A stretch of 64,000 bases of DNA from Streptacidiphilus rugosus AM-16 (GCF_000744655.1 NZ_JQMJ01000004.1:744001-808000), one strand, 5' to 3'. Positions 47,874 through 58,075 are shown, numbered from the stretch's first letter. The notes: generated by a model not told the origin, from the sequence alone. A program made the numbers and translations.

Positions 47874-50800
47874 ATGGCTGCCACCAAACTCGTGCGCGCC
47901 GCGGCCGCCCTGGCCGCGATCGCGCTCCTGGAACTCGGCATCCCCACCGCCCTGCTGGCCGTCGGGGTCCTGCCGTCCTGGGCGCAGCTGACGGGGGCGC
48001 TGACCGGGCCGGACAACGGCACCCTGTTCCTGGGCGCGCTCACCCTCCTCGGCTGGGCTGCCTGGGCCGCGCTGACCCTAAGCTTCACTGTCGAGGCCGC
48101 GGCCGTGCTGCGGCACCGCAGCGCACCCCGGCTCCCGGTCCTCGGCGTCACCCAGCATCTGGCCGCGTCCCTGGTCGCCGCGATCGTCGTCCTGCTCCCC
48201 TCCACCGGCGCTCTTGCCAGCGCCGTACCCGCGACCGCGGCCACACTGCACCTTCCGCATGCCGCCGCGACGACACCGGAGCGGGCCGCAGCCAACGCCG
48301 CGAGAGCCGGCGCCGGATCGGCATCGCCGGACGAGGCGGGCGGTACCCACACGGTGGCCTCGAGCGACGAGACGCTGTGGGGCATCGCCGAGCACTACCT
48401 GGGCGACGGGCTGCGCTGGCGGGAGATCGCCGCCCTCAACCAGGGCGTCCCGCAGGCCGATGGACAGACCCTGACCGCCCACACCGTGCACCTGGCCCCG
48501 GGGTGGACGCTGCGGCTCCCCGCCGACTCCACGAACCATCCCCTCAGCCGGGACGGCAAATCCCCGCGGGGCAATGCAGGCAGCGATGATCAGGCCGGCG
48601 GCACCCGCGCAACCAGCAGCCACGCCCACCGGAGTACAGGAGGAGGCCACGAGCGCGTCCACGTCGTACGACCCGGCGAGACGCTGTCGCAGATCGCCGA
48701 AACCGACCTGGGCGACGCGGACGACTACCCCGCCATCTACGCAGCCAGCACCCACACCCTGCAGCCCGACGGCGCGCACCTGACCGACCCGGACCTCATC
48801 CTGCCCGGCTGGCGCCTGACCATCCCCCGCCCCGGCACCCCCATAACCACCGGCACAACCAGCACACCCGGCGCCCCAGGCACGGTCCACGCCGGCGGCA
48901 CGCACGGCGGGTCCGGATCAGGCCACCACCCTGCCCCCGGCACCCCCACCGCCGACCCAACCCGGACCCCGCCCCCATCAGCCGTGACGACGGCACCCAC
49001 CGGGACCCCGACCGGCACATCCACCACCGCGCCGACCGCAACCGCCACCACGCCCACCGCCTCCCCTCCTCCAATGACCAGCCCGCCCCCAAGCACGACG
49101 GCCGCGGCACCGGCACCGCCCGCCGCAGCGCACACAACCAGCGAGTCAGCGCCGGGCAGCGAACTGCGGATCGGCGCCGCGGTCGCCGCACTGCTCGCGG
49201 GCGGACTGCTCGGCGGATACGCCATCAAACGCGCCCTGCAGCAGCGCAACCGGCGCCCCGGCCAGACCATCGCCGTCCCGGCCCAGACCAGCAGCCTGGA
49301 GCAGGTCCTTGCCGCCCAGGCCGACGTCGCCAGCGCCGACCTCCTCGACCGAGCCCTACGCACCCTGGCCGCGCACCTGTCCGACGGGGAGCCGCTCCCC
49401 CAGCTCGACGCGGCCCGCGTCGGCCACACCGGCATCCAGCTCCGCGCCAGCGGGCCACCCCTCCCCCCGTTCACCGCCGGGCCCGCCGGCTGGTGGACAT
49501 TGGACCCGGCCGCCACGGTGCTCGACCCCGCCGCCGCGGGCCAAATTCCCGCCCCCTATCCACTGTTGGCAACCCTGGGCGCCGAGGCAGACGGCACCCT
49601 CCTGCTGGTCAACCTCGCCGCCGCCGGCACCGTCCTCCTCGACGGCACCCCCGCCCAGGTCCGCGAAGTCGCCCGCGCGCTCGCGCTGGAGGCCGCCACC
49701 TGCCCGTGGGGACAGGAGCTGCAGGTCCTCAGCTCAGGACTGGTCGACACCACCCTGCCCGCCATGATGGCCACCGGTCGCCTGCGGCGCCTCGACACGA
49801 TCAGCCACGCCGTCACCGACCTGGCCGACCAACTCCTGACGGCACACCAGGATCCCGACGCCGCCCTGCCCTGGATACTCGTCGCCAGCGACAGCATCGA
49901 CCAGGACACCGCCTGGGAACTGGCCAACCTCATCCACCACTCCCCCGCCCCACCCATCGCGCTCGCCCTGCCCGGCCGCGACATCGGCCCTCTGTTCCCC
50001 CACGCGCTACGGCTCGACTGCTCCAGCACAGACCCGCAGACACTGCCCACAGGCGTCGCCCCGGTCCGACTCCAGCGCGTCACCGAGACCGAGTACCAGA
50101 TCCTCAGCCGGGACCTGAGCATCACCGAGCAACCGGCCCACCCCGCCGCCGGCGCGTGGACCCACGTCCCAAGCGACACCGACTACCCGCCCCAGCCGAC
50201 CACAGACCCTCCGATCCAGGACGCCGCCACCACCCCAAACACCCGCAAAGGACCGACAACGGCACCAGCCGGCGACCAGCCCGGACACCCCGTCACGCCG
50301 TTCCTGGCCTTCGCGGCGACCACAACCGATTCCGCACGACACAGCTCCACGTCCCTCCCGCGTCCCCTTCCAGCAGCGAACGCCCCCGGCCAGCCAGGCG
50401 CACCGGCCGCGCCCGCACAAACCCGCGACGATGCGCCCGCACAGGTGACGGCTCGGCCAGCACCGCTGCCCGACACCGCCGACCCCCACGCCCCGGAGAT
50501 CCGCATCCTGGGACCCGTCGACGTGACCGGACTGGGCACCAGCGGCCGCGGCAAGCGCCTGGCCGAGGTCGCCGCCTACCTGTACCTGCGCCCCGGCCGC
50601 ACCCGCGACGACCTCGCCTACGCCATGAACCCGAACCAGCCCTGGGGCGAACGCAGCGTCAAGCAGCGGCTGTCCGACCTACGCAGCCTCCTCGGACCGG
50701 CCCCGGACGGCACTCCCCGGCTCGCCCGAAGCGCCCGCAACGGAGCCCTGCCCACCCTCACGGGGGTGCGCAGCGACTGGGACCGTTTCCAAAAGCTCGC

Positions 50801-51215
50801 CGAACGCGGCCTCCTGGCCGGCCCCGCCGGGGTGGGCGACCTCGAAGCCGCCCTCGCACTCGTGCGAGGGCGCCCGTTCGCCGGCAGCACGGCCGCCTGG
50901 AGCATGCCCGACCACCAGGAGATGGTCTCCCGCATCGTCGACACCGCCCACACCCTCGCCCGCTACCGCACCGCAGCCGGCGATCTTCACCCCGCACGGG
51001 CGGCGATCGCCAAGGGGATCGATGTCCACCCCACCGCCGAGCTCCTGTACCGGGACTGGATCGCACTCGAGGCAGCACACGGCAGCCACTCCGAGGTCCA
51101 GCACGTCATCTCCCGCCTCCAGGACGCGCTCCGCACCCTGGACGTCGAGATGGAGCACGCCACCCGGACCCTCATCGAGGCCGTCTACCAGCGGGACCTG
51201 AAGGGCAGCGCCTGA
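47874..51215 (+). CDS. Large LysM-BTAD regulator at end of Tad operon
   Basis: ATG 47874; 1113 residues. Membrane helices within ~8-110, two LysM domains (~158-215, SSDETLWGIAEHYLGDG; ~263-320, RPGETLSQIAETDLGD), a Pro/Thr-rich spacer, another helix (AAVAALLAGGLLGGYAI), a long cytosolic middle, then a C-terminal OmpR-like/BTAD part from ~880 (IRILGPVDVTGLGTSGRGKR, LAEVAAYLYLRPGRTRDDLA). It could sense cell-wall polymer outside and act on DNA inside. Such proteins accompany Tad loci in actinobacteria. A hairpin follows the stop. Confidence 0.85.
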   Translation: MAATKLVRAAAALAAIALLELGIPTALLAVGVLPSWAQLTGALTGPDNGTLFLGALTLLGWAAWAALTLSFTVEAAAVLRHRSAPRLPVLGVTQHLAASLVAAIVVLLPSTGALASAVPATAATLHLPHAAATTPERAAANAARAGAGSASPDEAGGTHTVASSDETLWGIAEHYLGDGLRWREIAALNQGVPQADGQTLTAHTVHLAPGWTLRLPADSTNHPLSRDGKSPRGNAGSDDQAGGTRATSSHAHRSTGGGHERVHVVRPGETLSQIAETDLGDADDYPAIYAASTHTLQPDGAHLTDPDLILPGWRLTIPRPGTPITTGTTSTPGAPGTVHAGGTHGGSGSGHHPAPGTPTADPTRTPPPSAVTTAPTGTPTGTSTTAPTATATTPTASPPPMTSPPPSTTAAAPAPPAAAHTTSESAPGSELRIGAAVAALLAGGLLGGYAIKRALQQRNRRPGQTIAVPAQTSSLEQVLAAQADVASADLLDRALRTLAAHLSDGEPLPQLDAARVGHTGIQLRASGPPLPPFTAGPAGWWTLDPAATVLDPAAAGQIPAPYPLLATLGAEADGTLLLVNLAAAGTVLLDGTPAQVREVARALALEAATCPWGQELQVLSSGLVDTTLPAMMATGRLRRLDTISHAVTDLADQLLTAHQDPDAALPWILVASDSIDQDTAWELANLIHHSPAPPIALALPGRDIGPLFPHALRLDCSSTDPQTLPTGVAPVRLQRVTETEYQILSRDLSITEQPAHPAAGAWTHVPSDTDYPPQPTTDPPIQDAATTPNTRKGPTTAPAGDQPGHPVTPFLAFAATTTDSARHSSTSLPRPLPAANAPGQPGAPAAPAQTRDDAPAQVTARPAPLPDTADPHAPEIRILGPVDVTGLGTSGRGKRLAEVAAYLYLRPGRTRDDLAYAMNPNQPWGERSVKQRLSDLRSLLGPAPDGTPRLARSARNGALPTLTGVRSDWDRFQKLAERGLLAGPAGVGDLEAALALVRGRPFAGSTAAWSMPDHQEMVSRIVDTAHTLARYRTAAGDLHPARAAIAKGIDVHPTAELLYRDWIALEAAHGSHSEVQHVISRLQDALRTLDVEMEHATRTLIEAVYQRDLKGSA

Positions 51216-51235
51216 CCCCCGGTGGACAGCACGAA

Positions 51236-51260
51236 GCCCTCGGTCATCTGGACCGGGGGC
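51236..51260. terminator. Hairpin after Tad operon
   Basis: GCCCTCGGTC and GACCGGGGGC form a 10-bp stem with one mismatch and a 5-nt loop, between the converging BTAD gene and the DUF2637 gene. Confidence 0.6.
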
Positions 51261-51400
51261 CTCTTGTGTGTCCGGAGCCTGTCCGCCCTGGGCTGTGCTC
51301 GCCGTGTGCGAATTCGTCGAGCGTGCGGCACGTACCGCTGAGCCACCGTCGCATGCCCAGGGGAGGTGCGCATTCCGGCGGGACCGACTGAGCATCACAG

Positions 51401-52678
51401 TCAGGGCCGGCCGGGAGCAGAATCTTGACTGTCATTGAGAGGGAGACTACGGGCCGTGTGCTCGGCGTCCCACGCTTCCTTGAAGCCGGGGAGATAGCGG
51501 CGCAGGTGGCCGGAACTGAGAGCCTCGCCGGTCCTGCCGCCGACGCCGTGCTGCTCGAAGAGCCACTTGGCGAGTTGGTCGCCGTCGGGGAAGGTTCCGT
51601 GCTGCTCGGTGTAGTCGACGAACGCGGCCCGGTAGCGGTCCACCGCGCTCCCTTGCCGGGAGATCGCCTTCCTGGTCTCCCTCTGATTGGGGACGGGCGC
51701 CGGCTCTGATTCCTGGGTGCGTGGCCGGCCTTCCACCCGGGCGCGAGCTTCGCCTTCCTCCGCGGCCGCAGGTCTTGTCCGCGTCGCTTCATCGACAGGG
51801 GCAACAGGCTCAGCGACGCCGACGACGGTACCGGTGCCCTGCTCGGCCAGTTCTGCCAGCGCGGATAGCTCGCTCCCGTCCTCGGGCGCGACGACCAGGT
51901 CACCGCTGTGCTGCACGGTGGACGGCTCCTCGCGCGGGGCGGGGATGGCCGCCAGGACACCCGTGGGGTTCGGGATCGAGAATGTCGGGACGGGGAGGTC
52001 CGGAGCGCTCTCCAGCTTGAACTCGGGAAGCTGCTCGCCCAAGTTGGCCAGCTTGAGCAGCAGGAGGTAGTCGACCGGGGCACGATAGCGCCACAGGCGG
52101 CCGAAGGCCGCCCGCAGCCGGGCCCGGTAAACCAGACGGCGGCGTTCCATCTCCAGGGCTTCTTCGTAGGAGCGCAGTTCCCACAGCATCCGGCGGCGAA
52201 AGAGGCGGAGCGTGGCGATGGGCGCCCAGATCCAGCGTCCCAGGCGGGTGTTTTCGAAGAGCTGGTTGGCCTCGATCTGAGCCAGGCGGCCGACCGTGTG
52301 GCGGGCGGCCTCGATCGCGGCGACGAACAGCAGCGGGACGACGGCGTGCATGCCGCTGGAGAGCGGATTGGGCCAGGCGGAGGCGGCGTTGAAGACGATC
52401 GTGGCGCCGGTGAGCACCCAGGCGAGCTGCCGGAGGATGGGCAGCGGGATCCGCATCCAGGTCAGCAGCAGGTCCAGGGCGAGGAAAACGGTGATGCCGA
52501 CATCGATGCCGATCGGCAGGAGGTAGGAGAACCAGCCGAAGCGGTTGCGCTGGGCCAGGCGGAGCACCGCGGTGTAGGAGCCGACAAAGCCGATCACCGC
52601 GATGACCACAGTGCCGAGCACCACCGTGACCACAAGCGCCTTCTGGCCCCGGCTGACCTCTCGGCGATCCATCGCCAT
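51401..52678 (-). CDS. DUF2637/Spd-like membrane protein
   Basis: 425 residues. Four membrane helices in the first ~125 residues with the family core NRFGWFSYLLPIGIDVGITV and FLALDLLLTW; the soluble remainder is Glu/Pro-rich and ends in a helical domain (DRYRAAFVDYTEQHGTFPDG). DUF2637 proteins include SpdB-type plasmid-spread proteins of Streptomyces conjugation. Start 52678 lies after CGGAGGG. Confidence 0.8.
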   Translation of the reverse strand: MAMDRREVSRGQKALVVTVVLGTVVIAVIGFVGSYTAVLRLAQRNRFGWFSYLLPIGIDVGITVFLALDLLLTWMRIPLPILRQLAWVLTGATIVFNAASAWPNPLSSGMHAVVPLLFVAAIEAARHTVGRLAQIEANQLFENTRLGRWIWAPIATLRLFRRRMLWELRSYEEALEMERRRLVYRARLRAAFGRLWRYRAPVDYLLLLKLANLGEQLPEFKLESAPDLPVPTFSIPNPTGVLAAIPAPREEPSTVQHSGDLVVAPEDGSELSALAELAEQGTGTVVGVAEPVAPVDEATRTRPAAAEEGEARARVEGRPRTQESEPAPVPNQRETRKAISRQGSAVDRYRAAFVDYTEQHGTFPDGDQLAKWLFEQHGVGGRTGEALSSGHLRRYLPGFKEAWDAEHTARSLPLNDSQDSAPGRP

Positions 52679-52846
52679 CCCTCCGTGCCGTCGTCGTGTC
52701 CGTGTTCAAACAGAGGGCACCAGCTTCACACACTGCGGTGGGACCCGTCCCAGCCCTTCGCAACCTCTCCTCTCCTCGGTCTCGCGTTGCACGCCACGAT
52801 CCCCCACCGCGTTGGGAGAACCGAGGGGAGGGTGTCGGCGCAGGGC

Positions 52847-53659
52847 TCAGAAGGGACGCTGGTCCGCGGGGATCTGCACGGTAATGGTGGCGCGCTTGTC
52901 TGCGGCGGTGGCGCCCTGTCGGCTGGCCCAGGGTTCATCGGAGCGCATCCAGGCGGGCAATCCTGGGGGGAGGTCGGCTTCGGGAATGGCGCCCAGGTCG
53001 GCCGGGTTCAGGTCGGCCCCGTAGTGGGCCAGGGGCACGGCCTGGTCGGGGGTGATGACGCCGTGGAGGGCGTCGAGGGCGGTGTTCCAGTTGGCGAGCA
53101 TCTTGGCCATGGCCGTGGCGCGGTCCTGGCCCTGCGCAGCGGCGCTGTCGGGGTAGGTGGGGTGGAGGATGTGCTGGTACGCGCCGGTGTAGGCGGTGGC
53201 GGCCGCTGTCGCGTGCCAGGTCTGATAGGCCGTGTCGGCCAGTCCGCCCAGGGCGATGACGGCCTGGATCGAGTTGTGCGCGGTGAGCGTGTCGAGCCAG
53301 GAGTGGCGGTAGGCTGCGATGGCCGGGTCGTGGGCGTGGGCGGTGCCCGCCTGCTGGCCGTAGACGCTGTACAGATACGTGTTGATCATGGTGTAGCTGG
53401 TGGTGACGCCGAGCTTGTTCAGGAAGCCCTGGAAGCGGCGGCCGGCGGTGCCGATGAGGATGCGGCGGGCGATGTCCTCGTGTTCGGCGGGGTCCTGGCC
53501 GATGACCAGGATGCGGGCGGTGCCGTCGAGGCGGCCGCGGTGGAAGATCGGGCCCCATTCGGTGCGGAAGTCCGCGGCCGGGTAGGTCTCCGTGCCCGGG
53601 TAGTTGGCGACGAGCGCCGCATAGGGGGCTTGTCCGTAGCCGGGGTCGAAGTCGTGCAT
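52847..53659 (-). CDS. Uracil-DNA glycosylase-superfamily protein
   Basis: ATG 53659 follows GAAGGGGA; 270 residues. RILVIGQDPAEHEDIARRIL carries the GxDP-type motif 1 of the superfamily, and ILHPTYPDSA provides the H-P motif 2. FQGFLNKLGVTTSYTMINTY is typical of the actinobacterial subgroup. It would excise uracil from DNA; the specific class is not certain. Confidence 0.8.
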   Translation of the reverse strand: MHDFDPGYGQAPYAALVANYPGTETYPAADFRTEWGPIFHRGRLDGTARILVIGQDPAEHEDIARRILIGTAGRRFQGFLNKLGVTTSYTMINTYLYSVYGQQAGTAHAHDPAIAAYRHSWLDTLTAHNSIQAVIALGGLADTAYQTWHATAAATAYTGAYQHILHPTYPDSAAAQGQDRATAMAKMLANWNTALDALHGVITPDQAVPLAHYGADLNPADLGAIPEADLPPGLPAWMRSDEPWASRQGATAADKRATITVQIPADQRPF

Positions 53660-53812
53660 GCGCGGGTCCCCTTCGTCTACTCCATGCGGGCGGTCTCGCC
53701 CGCATGGGTGGCGTGCACACCGTCACGTAGAGGTCAGGATGAGTGGCGAAGCCGGTCCACGCCGCCAGGGCGGGGGCCGTGTCGCGTGAGTTGAGGCGAA
53801 GGGACCAAACCG

Positions 53813-55447
53813 ATGCCCCCGACCGACCCCTCCCCCACCGGCCCGGCGTTCGCGCTGCGCGGCCGCATCGTCTCCATGGACCCCGCCGACACCGTGCTCG
53901 AGGACGGCGTCGTCTACGTCGACCCGAGCGGCACTATCAACGCGGTGCAGTCCGCCGCCGCCCCGCCCCCGCCGGGCTTCGACACCGTCGACGTCACCGA
54001 CTCGGGCGGGACGGTGTATCCGGGGCTGATCGAGCTGCACAACCACCTGCCCTACGACGTACTGCAGCTGTGGCAGGTCCCCAAGAAGTACACAAACCGC
54101 TCCCAGTGGGGTAGCACCCCCGACTACCACCGCCTGGTCACCGGCCCCATGACGGTGCTGGGCCAGGATCCGCAGCTCATGCCCGCCGTGGTCCGCTACG
54201 TCGAGACCAAGGCCCTGGTCAACGGCACCACCACGAGCCAGGGCATCGCCTTGTTCAGCGACGCCGGAGCGCGGCGAATGTACCGGGGCCTGGTCCGCAA
54301 CGTCGAAGCCACCGACGACTCCAACCTGCCCGAAGCCGCCACCCGGATCGCGGACGTCGAAGCTAGCGACGCCGCCCGCTTCCTGGCGCGCCTTCAGCAG
54401 CCGCACAAACTCATCCTCCACCTGGCCGAAGGCACCGACCCGGCCGCCCGAGCCCACTTCCAGGCCCTCCAGTACCAGCCCGGCCAGTGGGCCATCACCG
54501 ACAACCTCGTCGGCATCCACTGCACCGCCCTGACCACCGAGGACTTCCAGGTCCTCGCCGACCACGGCGGCTCCATGGTCTGGTCACCCCTGTCCAACCT
54601 GCTCCTGTACGGACAGACCACCAACATCGCCGCCGCCAAGCAAGCAGGCGTGCCGATCGCGCTGGGCTCCGACTGGTCGGTATCCGGCAGCAAGGGCCTC
54701 CTCGGCGAGCTCAAGGCCGCCCGCCTCGCCTCCACCACCTCGCCAGCGGAAGCGGTTTTCAGCGACAAGGAACTCGTCGCCATGGCCACCCGCACACCCG
54801 CACTCATCCTGAAGTGGGACCAGAAACTCGGCTCCCTCCAGCCCGGCCGCTACGCCGACCTCCTCGTGATCGACGGCACCGCCGGCGACCCCTATACGAC
54901 GCTCGTCGACGCCCGCGACACCGACATCACCCTTCTCGTCATCAGCGGCACCGCCCGATACGGCACCACCGCGCTCATGCACGCCCTCGCCCCCACGGCC
55001 GCACTGGAGAGCCCCGGCAGTGCAGCCCCCGCCGACCGACTGCTGAACCTCCACGACCCAGCCGCAGACCCCATCGTCGCCGGACTCACCCTCGCCGCAG
55101 CCACCGCCCGCCTCACCACCGCCCTGGCCAACCTCCCCACCCACAACGCACCGCCCCCGCCGGCCCATGCCGACACCGCGACGACCCCACGCTGGCGGCT
55201 CGCCCTCGACGAGATCCACCCCACCGGCGCGGAACTACGACCCCGCCTCCCACTCCCCGCCGGAGGCCGGCTCAGCGGACCGGTCATCCAACCGCCGACA
55301 ACAGCCGCCCTCGCCGCAGAGACCACTCTGCCCCTCGCCCTGGACGGTCTCACAGCCACCCAGGACCCTGTCTTCGCCAAGACCCTGACCGCCGAGGCCA
55401 ACCTGGCCGACGCCTATCGCACCACCCTGGCGCGCGACCTCACCTAG
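53813..55447 (+). CDS. Amidohydrolase-family enzyme
   Basis: 544 residues. YPGLIELHNHLPYDVLQLWQ holds the HxH metal motif; LILHLAEG, LVGIHCTAL and IALGSDWSVSGSKGLLGELK give further metal ligands including the final Asp. The tail of ~150 residues is Pro/Ala-rich. Similar proteins hydrolyse N-heterocycles or aromatic amines (metallo-dependent hydrolases). Substrate unknown. A weak GAGGCGAAGGG region lies upstream. Confidence 0.82.
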   Translation: MPPTDPSPTGPAFALRGRIVSMDPADTVLEDGVVYVDPSGTINAVQSAAAPPPPGFDTVDVTDSGGTVYPGLIELHNHLPYDVLQLWQVPKKYTNRSQWGSTPDYHRLVTGPMTVLGQDPQLMPAVVRYVETKALVNGTTTSQGIALFSDAGARRMYRGLVRNVEATDDSNLPEAATRIADVEASDAARFLARLQQPHKLILHLAEGTDPAARAHFQALQYQPGQWAITDNLVGIHCTALTTEDFQVLADHGGSMVWSPLSNLLLYGQTTNIAAAKQAGVPIALGSDWSVSGSKGLLGELKAARLASTTSPAEAVFSDKELVAMATRTPALILKWDQKLGSLQPGRYADLLVIDGTAGDPYTTLVDARDTDITLLVISGTARYGTTALMHALAPTAALESPGSAAPADRLLNLHDPAADPIVAGLTLAAATARLTTALANLPTHNAPPPPAHADTATTPRWRLALDEIHPTGAELRPRLPLPAGGRLSGPVIQPPTTAALAAETTLPLALDGLTATQDPVFAKTLTAEANLADAYRTTLARDLT

Positions 55448-55589
55448 CCTCACGCACAGCGGCCGTGCACCCGGCGCGGGTGTTGTCGGTACCGCACCAT
55501 ACGGTGCTCGCCGCGCTATGTACGTCAGCCGACTGCGGTCTCCACAGCAGGCGGCAGCCGCCCATCTCCGCGAGCGTGATTCTTCCGCG

Positions 55590-55895
55590 GCGACTCCAAT
55601 ACGTGGCACACCTGCGCCGGGGCGCTCGACACCGTTGGGCTGCACAAGCCGAACCTGCTCTTAAAGGTGGCACGCCGCTTCGGCCCCCAGGTCGAGATCG
55701 GGGTCGTGCCGCCCGGCCTGAACAGACACAAGATCGAATACCGCTCCCCGGCGTCATCCAACCCCGCCGACTCGGGCACCGCATGGACCGAGGCATCGAC
55801 GACATCAACAGCCCTGGCGCGGGAGCGCTCAACTACAGGTTGCTGGCCACCCTCACCGCGCAGTGGACCCGATCGGTCTCGACGAGGGCGACGTA
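55590..55895 (+). pseudogene. Degenerate transposase-like remnant
   Basis: [40 protein letters not shown] and [13 protein letters not shown] resemble the C-terminal part of ISAzo13/DDE-type transposases (PPGxSxxNKIEHR) but the match is weak and the frame is broken. The gap 55448-56042 holds nothing else recognisable. Confidence 0.35.
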
Positions 55896-56107
55896 GCAGG
55901 CCCGGTGGGCCTCTTCGTCTCGCCGGCGCGCCTGTCTGCGGCCTGACGGCAAAGGCGCCGAACTTCGAGCGACTCTGCTGTCCCCGTCGGCTGGGCTGGC
56001 CTCTGCCGGCGTCAGGGCGGTGCGAGCCTCGTGCCAGGTCGTATTGCCGGTACCGTGCGGGTCTACGGCGTCAGATAGCGGGCGCCAAAATCTGGAGGAT
56101 TCATCTC

Positions 56108-57115
56108 ATGCTGATTGCTCAGCGTCCTTCGCTGACCGAAGAGGTCGTTGACGAGTTCCGCTCCCGGTTCGTGATCGAGCCGCTGGAGCCGGGCTTCGGC
56201 TACACCCTCGGCAACTCGCTCCGCCGTACGCTCCTCTCCTCGATCCCCGGCGCTGCTGTCACCAGCATCCGGATCGACGGTGTCCTGCACGAGTTCACCA
56301 CCGTGCCGGGCGTCAAGGAGGACGTCACCGACCTCATCCTGAACATCAAGCAGCTGGTCGTCTCCTCGGAGCACGACGAGCCGGTCGTGATGTACCTGCG
56401 CAAGCAGGGTCCGGGTCTGGTCACCGCCGCCGACATCGCGCCCCCGGCCGGTGTCGAGGTGCACAACCCCGAGCTGGTCCTCGCCACGCTGAACGGCAAG
56501 GGCAAGCTGGAGATGGAGCTGACCGTCGAGCGCGGTCGCGGCTACGTCTCCGCCGTGCAGAACAAGCAGTCCGGCCAGGAGATCGGCCGTATCCCGGTCG
56601 ACTCCATCTACTCGCCGGTGCTGAAGGTCACCTACAAGGTCGAGGCCACGCGTGTCGAGCAGCGCACCGACTTCGACAAGCTGATCGTCGACGTCGAGAC
56701 CAAGCCCGCCATGCGTCCGCGCGACGCGATGGCGTCGGCCGGTAAGACCCTGGTCGAGCTGTTCGGTCTCGCGCGCGAGCTGAACATCGACGCCGAGGGC
56801 ATCGACATGGGCCCCACCCCGGCGGAAACCGCGTTCGCCGCCGACCTGGCATTGCCGATCGAGGAGCTGGAGCTCACCGTCCGCTCCTACAACTGCCTCA
56901 AGCGCGAGGGCATCCACACCGTGGGTGAGCTCGTGGCCCGCTCCGAGGCCGACCTGCTCGACATCCGCAACTTCGGCGCGAAGTCGATCGACGAGGTCAA
57001 GGCGAAGCTGGCCGACATGGGCATGGGCTTCAAAGACAGCCCGCCCGGATTCGACCCGACCACAGCCGCCTTCGGCGACGCCGACGCAAGCTTCCTCGAG
57101 ACCCAACAGTACTGA
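56108..57115 (+). CDS. rpoA: RNA polymerase alpha subunit, stand-alone copy 2
   Basis: ATG 56108 follows TCTGGAGG; 335 residues, complete. The protein equals copy 1 over the first ~225 residues. It has the usual ELNIDAEG linker and NFGAKSID in the C-terminal domain, and a different end ([20 protein letters not shown]). Neither copy is beside rplQ or rpsD. Two accessory alphas could form homo- or heterodimers with each other and with the housekeeping alpha. Confidence 0.97.
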   Translation: MLIAQRPSLTEEVVDEFRSRFVIEPLEPGFGYTLGNSLRRTLLSSIPGAAVTSIRIDGVLHEFTTVPGVKEDVTDLILNIKQLVVSSEHDEPVVMYLRKQGPGLVTAADIAPPAGVEVHNPELVLATLNGKGKLEMELTVERGRGYVSAVQNKQSGQEIGRIPVDSIYSPVLKVTYKVEATRVEQRTDFDKLIVDVETKPAMRPRDAMASAGKTLVELFGLARELNIDAEGIDMGPTPAETAFAADLALPIEELELTVRSYNCLKREGIHTVGELVARSEADLLDIRNFGAKSIDEVKAKLADMGMGFKDSPPGFDPTTAAFGDADASFLETQQY

Positions 57116-57126
57116 ACGCTGCGCCG

Positions 57127-57166
57127 GGTCGCACGGTCCGCAAGTCGCCTCCCGGACCGCGCGACC
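57127..57166 (+). terminator. rpoA-2 terminator hairpin
   Basis: GGTCGCACGGTCCG and CGGACCGCGCGACC pair with one mismatch, the counterpart of the rpoA-1 terminator. The remaining gap to 57547 has no supported gene. Confidence 0.65.
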
Positions 57167-57492
57167 AGTGAGGCAAACGGCCACGTGAAGGCAGCCTGTT
57201 GCCGTCAGCCGAGGCCAGCGAAAAGCAGGCTCAGGTCCACGGTGCTACGGGGGTGGGGAAGCACTTCAGAACTTCGGAGCAGGTCGGGTCGGGAAGGGCT
57301 TCCGCGTAGCGGCGCACTGAGATGCAGCCGAGATGCCGTAGCCGGGCCACAGTAAGACCGGGTCTCCGGCGGTTGCGTACGCGAGCAGCTTCACGGCACC
57401 CGTGCCAGCCTGGTCTGGTGCGGGGAAACTGTCAGGAATTCGGACCGTACAGACCCGAGTGAGCGGTGCGGCCCACACCTGTCTGGCATGCT

Positions 57493-57530
57493 GCGGCCCC
57501 GCGTCCCGATAACGTGGGAGGCGGGGCCGC
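57493..57530 (-). terminator. Hairpin after lectin gene
   Basis: GCGGCCCCGC and GCGGGGCCGC form a perfect 10-bp stem, extended inside by TCCC/GGGA, 18 nt after the lectin stop on the minus strand. Confidence 0.7.
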
Positions 57531-57547
57531 TGTGTGCCGTGATGGAG

Positions 57548-58075
57548 TTACAGCGGGAGGGACAGGACGTTCTCTTCCTGGACGTCGGCGCAGGGGTACA
57601 GGCGGGCCTGTGCACCCTGGTAGAGGCCGCCCCAGGAGTTGATGCAGTTGACGGATGCGACCTTCGGCTGAACCTGGAGGCCGTTGCCCTTGGTGACCCA
57701 GTTGAAGTACGTGTCGTTCGCGGAACCCGCGTTGCAGGGGTAGAGGGCCATGTGGTTGCCGGTGTGGTCGCCGCCCTCCCAGTTGTTCACGCACATGACG
57801 CGCTTTTGGGGGTCGTCGCTCCAGGAGGCCTGGATCTCGAAGTGGGTGGAGTCCTCCTGCCAGATCCACCACTGCTGGGCCTGGGTGCCGTTGCAGCCCC
57901 AGAACTGGAGCTGGGCCCCGTCGGTGAAGTGGCCACCGGGGACGTCGAGGCACAGTCCGTTACCGAACTTGATGGGGCCCCAGCTGGAGCCGGCGTGTGC
58001 GGTGCCGGAGCCGATGGTGATCGCGAGCAGTGACGCCGCCGCGACAGTGGCTACCTTGACCGTGCGCTTGAACAT
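57548..58075 (-). CDS. Secreted ricin-type beta-trefoil lectin
   Basis: ATG 58075 follows GGGGGGAT; 175 residues. Sec signal (VKVATVAAASLLAITIGSGT, AHA cleavage), then a single trefoil domain: LCLDVPGGHFTDGAQLQFWG with QQWW, CVNNWEGG and INSWGGLYQGAQARLYPC. The Q-x-W signatures show carbohydrate binding. The promoter region upstream is unusually AT-rich (58085-58150). It probably binds glycans outside the cell. Confidence 0.82.
   Translation of the reverse strand: MFKRTVKVATVAAASLLAITIGSGTAHAGSSWGPIKFGNGLCLDVPGGHFTDGAQLQFWGCNGTQAQQWWIWQEDSTHFEIQASWSDDPQKRVMCVNNWEGGDHTGNHMALYPCNAGSANDTYFNWVTKGNGLQVQPKVASVNCINSWGGLYQGAQARLYPCADVQEENVLSLPL

Larger units (their letters stand above)
56043..57169 (+). 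repeat. Direct repeat copy 2 (rpoA with leader and terminator)
   Basis: Near-identical to 18101-19231 in the same orientation, 37.9 kb apart. Leader, coding region and terminator hairpin are all conserved. Confidence 0.9.

Noticed and set aside
49493-51391. 632-codon plus frame inside the BTAD gene
   Set aside because: Arg/Pro-rich shadow of the LysM-BTAD gene in another frame.
57266-57478. 70-codon minus-strand frame between rpoA-2 and the lectin gene
   Set aside because: No ribosome site, no recognisable motif, and located behind the lectin terminator.
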